64,000 nt of DNA. Source: DASRHY01 sp035650275. GTDB taxonomy: Bacteria > Actinomycetota > Actinomycetes > Propionibacteriales > Kribbellaceae. The notes beneath the pieces were generated by a model that was given only the letters and a program-made list of their open reading frames with translations, was not told where the DNA came from and did not search any database. Below are positions 24,562-36,208 of this stretch, one piece after another; the first letter of the stretch is position 1, and every line of letters begins with the position of its first letter. The position numbers and the translations under genes are program-made. The stretch spans positions 13,666 through 77,665 of the forward strand of contig DASRHY010000228.1 in NCBI GenBank assembly GCA_035650275.1, in the 5' to 3' direction.

Positions 24562-25634
24562 GAGACCTCGAAGGCGTGGGACTTGGCGTCGGGTTCCAGG
24601 AAGCGGAGCAGGGCGTCGCCCTCTTTCTCAAGGGCGGTGCGGTGCTTCTTGAGGAGTCGGCCGAAGGGGGTCAGGTGGAGGGTTGCGACGCCGCGCTTCT
24701 TGTCGGCGTTCCACAGGCCGGCGACCATGCCGTCGACCAGGTACGTCGACTTCACCCGGAGGTTCTTCGTGTATACGGCCGGCTTGTGCTCGTCGGCGAT
24801 GACCCGTGTCCGCTTCGCATGGGCGAGCAGCAGGTTGTCGAACTCGGGCAGGTACCGCACCGGGGCCTCCGCGTCCTCGCTCGGCCGGGGCGCGTCCGGC
24901 AGGTCGTACACCGCCTTGCCGTCGCACGACAGCTCGACCAGATCCAGGGAGTCGAACAGCGGTTTCGCCTTCTGCAGTCCGGACCAGGTCTGGAAGTCGG
25001 CCGGGGTCGCGGGCCCGAACGCGGCCAGGTACCGCCGCGCCAGCTCCGCCGCACCGTTGTCGGTGAGCTTGGCGGATACCCAGTCGCCGCCGGGCGAGAA
25101 GCGCGGGTTCGCGGCGTACGCCCACCGGGTCTCGGACGGTACGACGACCAGCGGCACCATCATCCGGGTGGTGAAACCGAGCGCCCGCTCGTTCACGTCC
25201 GGGAACTTCTCCTGCAGCGCGGCCCGGACCTCGGTGAAGGTCAGCGGTTCCTTGGCCAGCAACCGTTCCGCCGCCTTCACCACCTTCGGCGGGTCCAGCC
25301 CAGCACCGCGGTCACCGAGCGCGCTGAGCCCGGCCTCGAGCACCGGTGCAAGAGTGAGCCGGTACGACGCGTAGTCGGCCGCACTGACCAGGTGCAACGT
25401 GCCGCGCATCATCGTCGCCCGCACCACACTGTGGTCTTCGACGGCGGACGTCAGGTCGGTGTCCTCGAACGACGTGAGCCGGGTCCACAGCCCGACGTAC
25501 GGGTGCTTCGGCTCCTGTGCCTGCATCCCGGTCAGCCGCTCGACCGCCTCGACCACGCCCAGGTCCGCCCGTTCCAGCAGCAGCTGCCGCGCCAGCGTCG
25601 CCCGGCCGAGATCGCGCACCGACATCTGGCTCAT
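24558..25634 (-). CDS. Winged-helix DNA-binding protein (HTH_42/AlkX-YcaQ type)
   Basis: A 358-residue protein of the HTH_42 (winged helix, YcaQ/AlkX) family: RDLGRATLARQLLLERA, then MQAQEPKHPYVGLWTRL, ATMMRGTLHLV and a C-terminal VDGMVAGLW. Characterised relatives are DNA glycosylases that unhook crosslinks, and most are of unknown function. The start is ATG 25634, with ATG 25625 as alternative. It is coupled to the small downstream gene through ATGA. If active on damaged DNA it could help tolerate alkylating metabolites, but nothing here proves a link to the cluster. Confidence 0.75.
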   Translation of the reverse strand: MSQMSVRDLGRATLARQLLLERADLGVVEAVERLTGMQAQEPKHPYVGLWTRLTSFEDTDLTSAVEDHSVVRATMMRGTLHLVSAADYASYRLTLAPVLEAGLSALGDRGAGLDPPKVVKAAERLLAKEPLTFTEVRAALQEKFPDVNERALGFTTRMMVPLVVVPSETRWAYAANPRFSPGGDWVSAKLTDNGAAELARRYLAAFGPATPADFQTWSGLQKAKPLFDSLDLVELSCDGKAVYDLPDAPRPSEDAEAPVRYLPEFDNLLLAHAKRTRVIADEHKPAVYTKNLRVKSTYLVDGMVAGLWNADKKRGVATLHLTPFGRLLKKHRTALEKEGDALLRFLEPDAKSHAFEVS

Positions 25635-25710
25635 GCCCACACCGTAGCGATGAGTTCCGTCAGATCGCGCAGTCGATATACCTGGACAGACGCGACTCAC
25701 TGGAGGTTCC

Positions 25711-26497
25711 GTGCCCGCGATCGGCAGCATCCTTCTGGCCAGCACAGACCCCGGGCGGCTCCGCGCCTGGTACGAGCAGGCGTTCGGCGTCGCCGCCGAC
25801 CCGGACGGCTTCCTGCGCCTCGGCGACGTCGGGCTGCTGATCGACGGTCGCGACGACGTGGCAGACGTGCCGGCCGAGCCGGCCCGGGTGATCCTCAACG
25901 TGCACGTGGACGACGCCCCGGCGACCGCCAGTCACCTCGGCGACCTCGGGGTGACGTGGCATGCGCCACTCGAGTACCGCCCCGGCCCGGGCGCGTGGTT
26001 CGGCACCGCCGTGGATCCCGACGGCAACTATCTGCAGATCATCGAGTTGACGTCGGAGTACTGGAAGGCCCGGCGCGACCGCGCCAGGCAGTCCGGCACC
26101 GGGTCGCTCGCGGCCGGGTCGGTGTCGGGCCGGCTGCCCGCGCAGGACTTGGACCGGGCCCGCCGGTTCTATTCGGAGAAGCTCGGGCTGGAGCCGGTCG
26201 AGACCCGCCCGGGCGGGCTGCGGTACCAGTGCGAGTTCGGGACCTTCGCGCTGTTCGAGTCCGCGGGCCGGCCGTCCGGCGAGCACACCCAGCTGGCCTG
26301 GCAGGTCGGGGACGTCGATGCGGTGGTCGCCGAACTCAAGGCGCGCGGTGTCGAGTTCGAGGCCGTCGACGTACCCGGGTTGAAGACGGTCGACGGCATC
26401 GCCGAGGTCGAAGGCAACTACCCGTCCGCCGGCGGCATCGGTGAGCGGGCCGCCTGGTTCCGCGACTCCGAAGGCAACCTGATCGGACTCGGGGAAG

Positions 26498-26526
<29 letters not shown>
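25711..26526 (+). CDS. Two-domain VOC (glyoxalase/dioxygenase) protein
   Basis: A 271-residue protein with tandem VOC domains (about 1-120 and 135-265). Each has the pattern of paired beta-alpha-beta units ending in DPDGNYLQIIEL and DSEGNLIGLGE. GTG 25711 follows CTGGAGG. Such proteins include glyoxalases, bleomycin-binding proteins and dioxygenases; metal ligands cannot be assigned without a structure. Its 3' end overlaps the convergent kbl gene by 29 nt. Confidence 0.8.
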
Positions 26527-28713
<2,187 letters not shown>

Positions 28714-28884
28714 GTCGTACCTCCTCATGAGTGACGGCCACATCGTCCGCCCGCGAGGCCCACACCGTCCATCGACGGTGTGTGCACAGCCTGTGCAGCT
28801 GCCCTGCACAAGGGAATACTGCCGCCCGCGTACACCTCGACCTGTACGCCGAGGACCACCGGCGGCCGCATATGCTCGACGGCC

Positions 28885-29430
28885 ATGAGCGCGGACCGCG
28901 AGCAGCTGCTCGAACAGATCAAGAACAAGGCGGTCGTGCACGGCCGTGTCACCCTGTCGTCCGGCAAGGAAGCCGACTACTACGTCGACCTGCGCCGGGT
29001 CACGCTGCATGGCGAGACGGCGCCGCTGATCGGCCGTGAGCTGCTCGAGCTCACCAAGGACCTCGAGTACGACGCGGTCGGCGGCCTCACGCTCGGTGCC
29101 GACCCGATCGCGATGTCGATGCTGCACGCAGCAGCCGCCGCCGGCCGCAGGCTGGACGCGTTCGTGGTGCGGAAGGCGGAGAAGGCGCACGGCCTGCAGC
29201 GGCGGATCGAGGGCCCGGACGTCGAGGGGCGCCGGGTGCTCGCGGTAGAGGACACCTCGACCACGGGCGGCTCGGTGCTCACCGCCGTGGAGGCGCTACG
29301 GGCCGCCGGCGCGCAGGTGGTCGCGGTCGCGGTGATCGTCGACCGCGCGACCGGAGCGAAGGAGAAGGTCGAGGCGGAGGGCCTGGAGTACCGTTACGTG
29401 TTCGGCGCCGACGACCTCGGGCTGGGCTGA
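28885..29430 (+). CDS. pyrE: Orotate phosphoribosyltransferase
   Basis: A 181-residue type I phosphoribosyltransferase. LSSGKEADYYVDLRR is the family N-terminus and VLAVEDTSTTGGSV the PRPP-binding loop. It converts orotate and PRPP to OMP in pyrimidine synthesis. ATG 28885 is chosen because conserved sequence starts there; longer in-frame starts lie in the tdh-pyrE promoter region. It is monocistronic, with lemA following after 90 nt. Confidence 0.93.
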   Translation: MSADREQLLEQIKNKAVVHGRVTLSSGKEADYYVDLRRVTLHGETAPLIGRELLELTKDLEYDAVGGLTLGADPIAMSMLHAAAAAGRRLDAFVVRKAEKAHGLQRRIEGPDVEGRRVLAVEDTSTTGGSVLTAVEALRAAGAQVVAVAVIVDRATGAKEKVEAEGLEYRYVFGADDLGLG

Positions 29431-29520
29431 TCACATGTCGACGGCCTCCGGTGCGTGACACGATTCGACCCGCGACACGGCTAGGGTCATACCGGAACGC
29501 CAAAAACTGGGGAGCCAAGC

Positions 29521-30315
29521 ATGGTGTGGGTCATCGTCGTCATCGTCGCGCTGATCGTGATTGTCGCGATCGCCCTGATCGTGTCGTACAACCGGTTCGT
29601 CAAGCAGCGGAACCTGATCCAGGAGTCGTGGCGCCAGATCGACGTCGAGCTGCACCGCCGGTACGACCTGATCCCGAACCTGGTCGAGACGGTCCGTGCG
29701 TACGCCGCGCACGAGCGGCACGTGTTCGAGGAGGTGGCCCGGCTGCGTACCCAGGCGGTCAGCGCCGAGGGCGCGTCTCCCGAGCAGCGTGCGCAGGCTG
29801 AGACCGCACTGTCCGGCGCGCTGCGGCAGATGATGATCTCGGTCGAGGCCTACCCGCAGCTGCAGTCGAACCAGAACTTCCTCAGCCTGCAGCGCGAGCT
29901 GACCGACACCGAGGACCGGATCGCCGCAGGGCGGCGGTTCTACAACGCCAACGTCGGTGACTACAACACCCGGATCGAGGCGTTCCCGTCGAACCTGATC
30001 GCCGGGATGTTCAAGTTCGAGAAGGCCGGCTACTTCGAGATCGAGGACGCCCAGGTCCGCTCGGTGCCGCAGGTGTCGTTCGGCACCATCGGCGCCGTGG
30101 ACGGCGAGCAGGGCCCGACGCCGCCGATCGGCCCCGGACAGCCGTCGTCCGGCGCGGTCCAGCCGCAGATGCCGGGTGCCGGCGAGCAGCCCGCGGGCCT
30201 GCCCCCGGCCGGCCCCGGGCAGTACGGCCCGCCGCCGGGCCAGCAGCCGTCCGGTCCGCCACCGGGACCACAGGGTCCGCAGGACGGCCAGCCACCCTTC
30301 ACCGGCGGCCAGTAG
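29521..30315 (+). CDS. lemA: LemA family membrane protein with Pro/Gly-rich tail
   Basis: A 264-residue protein with one N-terminal membrane helix (about 2-23). The coiled LemA domain follows: YNRFVKQRNLIQESWRQIDVELHRRYDLIPNLVETV, then FYNANVGDYNTRIEAFPSNLIA. After residue 190 comes a Pro/Gly/Gln-rich low-complexity tail. The family is of unknown biochemical function in the envelope. The start ATG 29521 has GGGGAG upstream. The tail is longer than in minimal LemA proteins (about 185 residues) and may act in protein interaction. Confidence 0.9.
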   Translation: MVWVIVVIVALIVIVAIALIVSYNRFVKQRNLIQESWRQIDVELHRRYDLIPNLVETVRAYAAHERHVFEEVARLRTQAVSAEGASPEQRAQAETALSGALRQMMISVEAYPQLQSNQNFLSLQRELTDTEDRIAAGRRFYNANVGDYNTRIEAFPSNLIAGMFKFEKAGYFEIEDAQVRSVPQVSFGTIGAVDGEQGPTPPIGPGQPSSGAVQPQMPGAGEQPAGLPPAGPGQYGPPPGQQPSGPPPGPQGPQDGQPPFTGGQ

Positions 30316-30362
30316 GTCAGCAGCACCGCTCCAGCCACCGCACGAGGCCGGGACATGCGAGA

Positions 30363-30392
30363 TCCGGCGCATCCCCCGAGTGATGCGCCGGA
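30363..30392 (+). terminator. Hairpin terminator after lemA
   Basis: A perfect 11-bp stem (30363-30373 with 30382-30392), loop 8 nt, about 50 nt after the lemA stop. Confidence 0.6.
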
Positions 30393-30447
30393 CGTCAGGT
30401 ACCGGAGGTGCCGGGCCGGGGTGCTGGCCGAGGACCGGCGAAGGCCT

Positions 30448-30490
30448 CAGGCCCGGGTCATGATGCTGGCAATCATCACGCCCGGGCCTG
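30448..30490 (+). promoter_or_regulatory. Second hairpin in the leader region of the AfsR-like gene
   Basis: A 10-bp perfect outer stem (30448-30457 with 30481-30490) and an inner ATGAT/ATCAT stem form an interrupted hairpin about 110 nt before the regulator start. It may be a second terminator or an attenuator. The 283-nt gap 30316-30598 holds these two hairpins and presumably the regulator promoter. Confidence 0.45.
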
Positions 30491-30598
30491 CCCTCCCCCC
30501 GGTACCGTGGGTAACCCTGCCTGGCGCGCATACATCCGGCGTACATCCGGCTCGCCAGGTTCATCAGGACATGTCACCATGAGGCGGGATCCGACCGT

Positions 30599-33520
30599 GT
30601 GGGGGCCCAGTTGCGCAGTCTGAGGTACGAAATCCTCGGCCCTCTGCGGCTCCAGCACGCCGACGGGCAGGCGCTCCGTGCCAGCAAGCCCCGGCAGCTG
30701 CTGGCCACCCTGCTGCTGCACCCGAACCGGTTCGTCTCCACCGACCTGATCGCCGACGCCCTCTGGGAGGGACGGCCGCCGGCGTCCGCGATCGCGAACA
30801 TCCGCACCTACGTCCGGGCGCTGCGCTCGACACTGCAGCTGGCCGGGCTGCCGGCGCCGATCGACACCTCGGCGGCCGGGTACAGCATCGAGGTCGGCGT
30901 CGACGAGCTGGACGCGAGCCTGTTCGAGTCGCTGCTGGCCGAAGGTGGCCATCTGCGGGCCGCGGGTGACGACCTGCAGGCGGCGCAGGTGTACGGCCAG
31001 GCGCTGTCGCTGTGGCGCGGCCGCCCGCTGGAGGACCTCAACCCGGCCGCGGCCTGGGAGGGTTCGCTGGCCCGCCTGGAGGCGCAGCACCGCGGGCTGA
31101 TCGACGCGCTGCTCGAGCTGCGGCTGGCGAGCGCGGACCACAGCGGTGCCGCGGTGCTGCTGAGCGATCGGCTGAACGAGGACCCGTACGACGAGCTGCT
31201 CTGGGCGCAGCTGGTCGACACGCTGTCGGCCGCCGGCCGGACCGCAGAGGCGCAGGCGTCGTACCAGAAGGCGGTCCGGACGCTGGCCGACGACCTCGGG
31301 GTGGAGCCGGGCGAGGAGCTGCTGGCGGCGGGTGCCCGGGCCGAGCGTCCGCGGCGCCGTGCGGCCGGTCTGGCGCGGCCCGCGACTGCCGCCGGGTCCG
31401 ACGGTCCGCAGGTGCCGAGCCAGCTGCCGCTGGACGTGGCCGACTTCAGCGGCCGCCGGCACCAGCTGGAGCGGTTGCGGGACCTGGTCTGCGGCCGGGA
31501 CCCGGTCCGGCCGCCGATCGCGGTGATCTCCGGCCCGCCTGGTACCGGCAAGACCGCGCTCGCGGTGCGACTCGGGCACCTGGTCCGGGAGTCCTTCCCG
31601 GACGGGCAGATCTACCTGGACATGCGCGCCGCGACCCAGCCGCGCGAGCCGGGCGGCGCGCTGCACGACCTGCTCCGCAGTCTGGACGTGCCGGACTCCG
31701 CCGTACCGGCCGACCCCGAACGCCGGTCCGCCGCGCTGCGCTCCGAGCTCGCCAGCCGCCGGGTGCTGATCGTGCTGGACGACGTCGGTTCCGCGAGCCA
31801 GGTGCTGCCGCTGCTGCCCGGTACCGGTGCGTCCGCGCTGGTGATCACCAGCCGGCGGCGGCTCACCGACCTGTCCGTCCGCACCATCGGCGTGCCGCTC
31901 GACGTACTCGACCCGGCCGAGGCCACCGAGCTGCTCAGCCAGGTCGCGGGCAAGGACCGGGTGGCCGGCGACGACGATGCGGTCGCCGAGATACTCGATG
32001 CCTGCGGCAACCTTCCGCTGGCGATCCGGATCGCGGCCAGCCGGCTGGTGCAGCGGCCGGACCTCAGCATCGCCGACCTGGCCCGGCGGCTGCGGGACGA
32101 GACGCAACGGCTGGACGAGCTCAGCATCGGCGAGCTCGCGGTACGGACCAGCGCCGACCTCAGCTACGACTCGCTGGACCCGGACGGCGCCCGGCTGTAC
32201 CGGCTGCTCGGCCACGTCGCGGTCGGCGACTTCTCCGCCCGCGCGCTCGACTCGGTGTTCGGGCGGTCCGCGACCGACCGCGGGCTGGACCGGCTGATCG
32301 AGGCGAACATGGTCCAGGTCCGGTCCGTCGACGCGGGTGGGCGGACCCGGTACCGGATGCACGACCTGCTCCGGCTGCACGCCACCCAGATCGGCACCGA
32401 GGCGGAACGCGAGCAGGCGATCGAGGACCTGACTGTGGTGCTGGAGTCGGCGCTGCGGCAGTGCCGGCGGGCCTCGGAGGCGTTGCCGTTCGAGTACTTC
32501 GGCGTCCCGGACGTGCTGCCCGGCACCGGGTACGAGGGCACCGAGCCGATGACCGCCGCGGAGGCGGTCGCGTGGTTCGACACCGAGCGGTCCTCGTTCG
32601 TCCAGCTTGTTCGGGCGGCGGCGCACAGCGGGCTGCACGAGTACGCCTGGCGGACCGCGGCGGCCTGGGGGCTGTACCTGGACATGCGGGCCGGGTTCGA
32701 CGAGTGGGACGAGTCGCACCATCTCGGCCTGGCCAGCGCCCGGGCCTGCGGTGATCGCCGCGGCGAGGCGATCATGCTCCGCAACCTCGGCCAGCTCGCG
32801 CTGTACCGGGACGACTGGGAGCCCGCGTACGACGCGCTCGAAGCGGCCATGGCGATCTTCACCGAGATCGGCGACCGGCTCGGGACCGGGATCAGCGGCA
32901 TCGGCCTCGGCACCTGGCAGCGCGAACGCGGCAACCCGGAAGCTGCTCTGCCGTTGTTCATGAACGCGATGCGCGACTTCATCGAGGTGGCCGACGCGAA
33001 CGGTGAGGCGGTCGCGCGGAGTGCCGCCGCGTCGATCTACCTGCGCCGTGACGACATCGCGACCGCGGCGTCGTACCTGGGCGGGGCCTTCCGGCTGGCT
33101 CGCCGGCTCGGTGATCCGCACCGCGAGGCCAAGGTACGCCGACGCATCGCGGAGCTGCGCGAGCAGCAGGGTCGCAATGACCTGGCCGTACGGCAGCTGC
33201 GCACCGCGCTGGCGATCTTCGAGGGGCTCGGCGACGACCACTGCGCGTCATACACCCGGGCCAGCCTCGGACAGGCCCTGCTCGGGCTCGGTGACGAGGC
33301 GGCCGCCCGGCGGATGCTGCTCGCCGCGATGGAGATCGGGCACCGACTCGGCGACCGCAGCGTCGAGGCGCAGGCGGCGCACCAGCTCGGCGAGCTGCAC
33401 CGCAAGGCCGGCCACCTCGACTCCGCCCGCCGTTACCTCGCCCGCGCCGCCCGCGTCTACCAGCTGGTAGCCAACGACACCCGCGCCGCCGAGGTCCGCC
33501 ACCGCCTGGCCACCCTCTAA
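30599..33520 (+). CDS. AfsR-like SARP/NB-ARC/TPR transcriptional regulator
   Basis: A 973-residue STAND regulator. The N-terminal SARP winged helix (YEILGPLRLQHADGQAL, about 8-100) is followed by a bacterial transcriptional activator domain (to about 255). The NB-ARC ATPase has P-loop GPPGTGKTALAV (about 311-322) and Walker B VLIVLDDVG (about 389). The C-terminal third (about 650-973) is a run of TPR-like helical repeats. Such large regulators activate antibiotic clusters or morphological genes in response to phosphorylation or ligand. The start is GTG 30599. It is about 10 kb from the cluster and not in its operons, so any control over it is inference only. Confidence 0.9.
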   Translation: MGAQLRSLRYEILGPLRLQHADGQALRASKPRQLLATLLLHPNRFVSTDLIADALWEGRPPASAIANIRTYVRALRSTLQLAGLPAPIDTSAAGYSIEVGVDELDASLFESLLAEGGHLRAAGDDLQAAQVYGQALSLWRGRPLEDLNPAAAWEGSLARLEAQHRGLIDALLELRLASADHSGAAVLLSDRLNEDPYDELLWAQLVDTLSAAGRTAEAQASYQKAVRTLADDLGVEPGEELLAAGARAERPRRRAAGLARPATAAGSDGPQVPSQLPLDVADFSGRRHQLERLRDLVCGRDPVRPPIAVISGPPGTGKTALAVRLGHLVRESFPDGQIYLDMRAATQPREPGGALHDLLRSLDVPDSAVPADPERRSAALRSELASRRVLIVLDDVGSASQVLPLLPGTGASALVITSRRRLTDLSVRTIGVPLDVLDPAEATELLSQVAGKDRVAGDDDAVAEILDACGNLPLAIRIAASRLVQRPDLSIADLARRLRDETQRLDELSIGELAVRTSADLSYDSLDPDGARLYRLLGHVAVGDFSARALDSVFGRSATDRGLDRLIEANMVQVRSVDAGGRTRYRMHDLLRLHATQIGTEAEREQAIEDLTVVLESALRQCRRASEALPFEYFGVPDVLPGTGYEGTEPMTAAEAVAWFDTERSSFVQLVRAAAHSGLHEYAWRTAAAWGLYLDMRAGFDEWDESHHLGLASARACGDRRGEAIMLRNLGQLALYRDDWEPAYDALEAAMAIFTEIGDRLGTGISGIGLGTWQRERGNPEAALPLFMNAMRDFIEVADANGEAVARSAAASIYLRRDDIATAASYLGGAFRLARRLGDPHREAKVRRRIAELREQQGRNDLAVRQLRTALAIFEGLGDDHCASYTRASLGQALLGLGDEAAARRMLLAAMEIGHRLGDRSVEAQAAHQLGELHRKAGHLDSARRYLARAARVYQLVANDTRAAEVRHRLATL

Positions 33521-33524
33521 CCAC

Positions 33525-33579
33525 CGTTCATCGGGCCCTTGTGACCCGGCGTGTCGTCGTTCATCGGGCCCTTATGACC
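33525..33579 (-). repeat. Dispersed paired repeat, copy C
   Basis: Two reverse units (33525-33546 and 33558-33579, one mismatch in the second) begin 5 nt after the AfsR-like stop. The gap 33521-33840 holds copies C and D and no supported gene. Confidence 0.85.
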
Positions 33580-33687
33580 AGGTCGCGCCGCTGCTCACCT
33601 CCGCCGCAGTGCGCAGTCACGCGGAGGTCCCAGCCACCGGCCGACCGGCGGACAAGGACGAACCGGGCTGGACCAGGAGGCCGCGCT

Positions 33688-33742
33688 GGTCACAACGGCC
33701 CGATGAACGACGACACGCCGAGTCACAAGGGCCCGATGAACG
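33688..33742 (+). repeat. Dispersed paired repeat, copy D
   Basis: Two forward units (33688-33709 and 33721-33742, one mismatch each) with spacer ACGACACGCCG. It faces copy C across about 108 bp, repeating the inverted A/B arrangement. Confidence 0.85.
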
Positions 33743-33840
33743 GAATTGAAGGAATGTACGGCGGGTGTATGGGTGGGCGGCAGCATCTTTCGCGGCTGAC
33801 GGTCAGGCCCGGCGGGTCGGGGAAATTGCGGAGGTGCGAC

Positions 33841-34308
33841 TTGTCGCAGGGGGTGAACCACCGCGATCTCGCCGGGTCGGACGTCGGCGACCCAGCGGAA
33901 CCTGATGGCGTGCGCGGTGCGGTCGACTGGCTGGTGACCGCCGCGAACCCTCGCGACCTCGATGCCGCACTCGCCTGGCAGCTGGAACGAGTCGGGTCGC
34001 GCGCCTGGCGGAGCTGGTCGCTGAAGTTCCAGCGGATGGCGTTCGGCTACTCGCAGGACACCGGGTGGCACGACGAGGCCGAGGCCTGGCAGTGGCTTCG
34101 CGAGCACGGGCAGCTGTACGACGGGCTGCCGCCGCGCGGCGCACTGGTCTGGTACCCCGACAAGGCGGGCGCGGTCCGCGTCGCGTGCTCCCTCGGCCGG
34201 GGCCGGGTGGTCGGTCCGCTGCCGGACTCGGAGGTGGGGATCGCGGACCTTGCGGCGCTCAGCGCGTCGTACGCGTGGTCGGCTCCGCTGTTTCCCTTTG
34301 CCCATTAG
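33841..34308 (+). CDS. Hypothetical protein, weakly NlpC/P60-like
   Basis: A 155-residue soluble protein. The start is taken as TTG 33841, preceded by GGAGG with 6-nt spacing; upstream in-frame codons lie in repeat DNA. The segment PPRGALVWYPDKAGAVRVACSLGRGRVVG resembles the strand pattern of NlpC/P60 or CHAP domains, but the catalytic Cys and a secretion signal are not evident, so it may be a degenerate or binding-only relative. The 3' end overlaps the convergent DedA gene by 50 nt. Function is unknown. Confidence 0.55.
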   Translation: MSQGVNHRDLAGSDVGDPAEPDGVRGAVDWLVTAANPRDLDAALAWQLERVGSRAWRSWSLKFQRMAFGYSQDTGWHDEAEAWQWLREHGQLYDGLPPRGALVWYPDKAGAVRVACSLGRGRVVGPLPDSEVGIADLAALSASYAWSAPLFPFAH

Positions 34309-35014
34309 CGTCACCGTCGCCGGCAGGCGGAGCGACGGGCGGCTTAGGGCGCCGGCGGCTCAGCACGGCCTCGACGACCATCGGGATGACCGACGCGATC
34401 ACGACGAGGATCAGCGCCGCCTCGAGGTGGGCGTGGATGAACTCGACCTGGCCCAGGTAGTACCCGAGCACGGTCACACCGGTGCCCCACAGCAGCGCGC
34501 CGATGCCGGTGTAGAGGAAGAACCGCCGCGGGTCCATCCGGCCGGCGCCCGCGACCACGGTGATGAACGTCCGCACGATCGGCACGAACCGGGCCATCAC
34601 GATTGCCCGGTTGCCGTACCTGTCGAAGAACGCGTGCGTGCGGACCAGGTACTCCGGCTTCAGGAACCGGGCGTCCGGGTTCCGGAACAGCGCCGTACCG
34701 AGGGCCCGGCCGATGTAGTACCCGGACACGTTGCCGGCGAAAGCCGCCACGGTGAGGATCACGCAGGCCACCCACAGCGGTACGTCGATGGTGCCGTGCG
34801 CGATGAACAACCCGACCGCGAACAGCAGCGAGTCGCCGGGCAGGATCGGGAACAGCAGCCCGCACTCGATGAAGATGATCGCCGCGGTACCCCACAACGC
34901 CCAGTCACCGAGCTTGGTCAGCAGGTACTCGGGGTCCATCCAGTCCGGCATCAGCAGGGGGACCAGCTGGGCCACGGGGCCGGCGAGCTCGGCGATCAGA
35001 GAAAGCACCGGCAC
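34259..35014 (-). CDS. DedA family membrane protein
   Basis: A 251-residue polytopic membrane protein of the DedA/SNARE-associated family: ECGLLFPILPGDSLLFAVG, GNVSGYYIGRALG and the R-rich RFVPIVRTFITVVAGAGRM motif, all characteristic. Members are proposed lipid scramblase-like or proton-dependent envelope proteins. GTG 35014 starts the conserved N-terminal helix. The charged tail RETAEPTTRTTR lies over the convergent hypothetical gene. It is divergent from the SpoU methyltransferase gene with only 18 nt between starts. Confidence 0.9.
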   Translation of the reverse strand: MPVLSLIAELAGPVAQLVPLLMPDWMDPEYLLTKLGDWALWGTAAIIFIECGLLFPILPGDSLLFAVGLFIAHGTIDVPLWVACVILTVAAFAGNVSGYYIGRALGTALFRNPDARFLKPEYLVRTHAFFDRYGNRAIVMARFVPIVRTFITVVAGAGRMDPRRFFLYTGIGALLWGTGVTVLGYYLGQVEFIHAHLEAALILVVIASVIPMVVEAVLSRRRPKPPVAPPAGDGDANGQRETAEPTTRTTR

Positions 35015-35032
35015 AGGGTAGCCTGACAGCCC

Positions 35033-35647
35033 GTGCGTGACACCAGTCGAGACGAGGTCGGGGTCGGCCCCTGGCAAGGGGAGTGGCCGGAAGACCCGCG
35101 GTACGATCCGGAGCTGCTCGAGCAGGGAGACCGGCGCAACGTGGTCGACCGGTACCGGTACTGGCGGCTGGACGCGATCGTCGCGGACCTCGACACCCGG
35201 CGGCACCCGTTCCACGTCGCGATCGAGAACTGGCAGCACGACCTGAACATCGGCTCGGTGATCCGGACCGCGAACGCGTTCCTCGCCGCCGAGGTGCACA
35301 TCGTCGGCCGGCGCCGCTGGAACCGCCGCGGCGCCATGGTCACCGACCGCTACCAGCATGTGCGGCACCATGAGAACCTGGCCGGCCTGGCGTCGTACGC
35401 GAAGGAGCACGGGCTACCCGTCCTCGGCGTCGACAATTTGCCCGGATCGGTGCCGTTGGAGACGTACGACGTGCCGCGCGGCTGCATCCTGCTGTTCGGC
35501 CAGGAGGGGCCGGGCCTGACCGACGAGGCGCACCGGATCTGCGACGCGGTGCTGTCGATCGCGCAGTACGGGTCGACCCGCTCGATCAACGCGTCCGCCG
35601 CGGCCGCGATCGCGATGCACGCCTGGGTCCGCCAGCACCTGTTCTGA
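35033..35647 (+). CDS. SpoU/TrmH-family RNA 2'-O-methyltransferase
   Basis: A 204-residue SPOUT methyltransferase. Motif 1 is NIGSVIRTANAF, motif 2 LLFGQEGPGL and motif 3 IAQYGSTRSINASAAAAIAM, which make the trefoil-knot SAM site. It methylates a ribose in tRNA or rRNA; the target base cannot be predicted. The start is GTG 35033. The N-terminal 45 residues are a lineage extension (PEDPRYDPELLEQGDRRNVVDRY) common in actinobacterial homologues. Confidence 0.9.
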   Translation: MRDTSRDEVGVGPWQGEWPEDPRYDPELLEQGDRRNVVDRYRYWRLDAIVADLDTRRHPFHVAIENWQHDLNIGSVIRTANAFLAAEVHIVGRRRWNRRGAMVTDRYQHVRHHENLAGLASYAKEHGLPVLGVDNLPGSVPLETYDVPRGCILLFGQEGPGLTDEAHRICDAVLSIAQYGSTRSINASAAAAIAMHAWVRQHLF

Positions 35648-35762
35648 GGACGGGCGCTCTTCCGGGGATCGTGGCCGCGGGACCTCGGCAGCGGTAGCCT
35701 GTGCCCGGATCGCACAGCCTGCCTGTGGCTTATCCACGGGCACCCGCGGAGGGGTAGAGCAG

Positions 35763-36188
35763 ATGAGTGAAGGCGTGTCGAAGTTCCTGGCGAAGATCGA
35801 TCTCTTCGAGGGCTTGCCGCCCGAGGTGATGTCCGACCTCGCCAGCCGCGGCACCACGCTGTCCAGGAACGCCGGCAGCATCGTGGTCGAGCAGGGCAGT
35901 GCGGAGACCGGTCTGCAGGTGGTGCTGGAGGGTACGGCAGACGTCACCGTCAACGGTGTCGCGCGGCCCGCGCTGAACGTCGGCGACTATTTCGGTGAGA
36001 TCTCGCTGCTCGACGGCCAGCCGCGGTCCGCAACCATCGTCGCCGGGCCGGACGGCGTGACCACCTTCGCACTGTCCGCGTTGGCGTTCGCACCGGTGGT
36101 CAAGGCGAACCCGGACGTCGCCCAGGCACTGCTCAAGGCGCTCTGCGCCCGGATCCGCTCGCTCGAGTCCGCGTCGGACGAGGGCTGA
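35763..36188 (+). CDS. Cyclic-nucleotide-binding domain protein (no HTH)
   Basis: A 141-residue stand-alone cNMP-binding domain. The phosphate-binding cassette GEISLLDGQPRSATIVA (about 79-95) has the conserved Glu and Arg that contact cyclic nucleotide. No DNA-binding helix-turn-helix follows, so it is a sensor without its own output domain. ATG 35763 has a GGAGGGG site. It lies 20 nt before a class III cyclase/ATPase gene and is probably co-transcribed with it, suggesting that one makes and the other binds cAMP. Confidence 0.9.
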   Translation: MSEGVSKFLAKIDLFEGLPPEVMSDLASRGTTLSRNAGSIVVEQGSAETGLQVVLEGTADVTVNGVARPALNVGDYFGEISLLDGQPRSATIVAGPDGVTTFALSALAFAPVVKANPDVAQALLKALCARIRSLESASDEG

Positions 36189-36208
36189 TCGCGCCGGACG
36201 ATGGCGCC

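Noticed and set aside
30569..30581. 13-bp word ACATGTCACCATG shared with 50307-50319
   Set aside because: Shared words of this length are expected by chance in 64 kb, and the positions relative to genes differ.
33541..33840. Reading frames through the dispersed repeats (HKGPMNG-like peptides) as N-terminal extensions of the LysR and hypothetical genes
   Set aside because: The peptides are by-products of the DNA repeat; family-typical starts with ribosome sites lie downstream.
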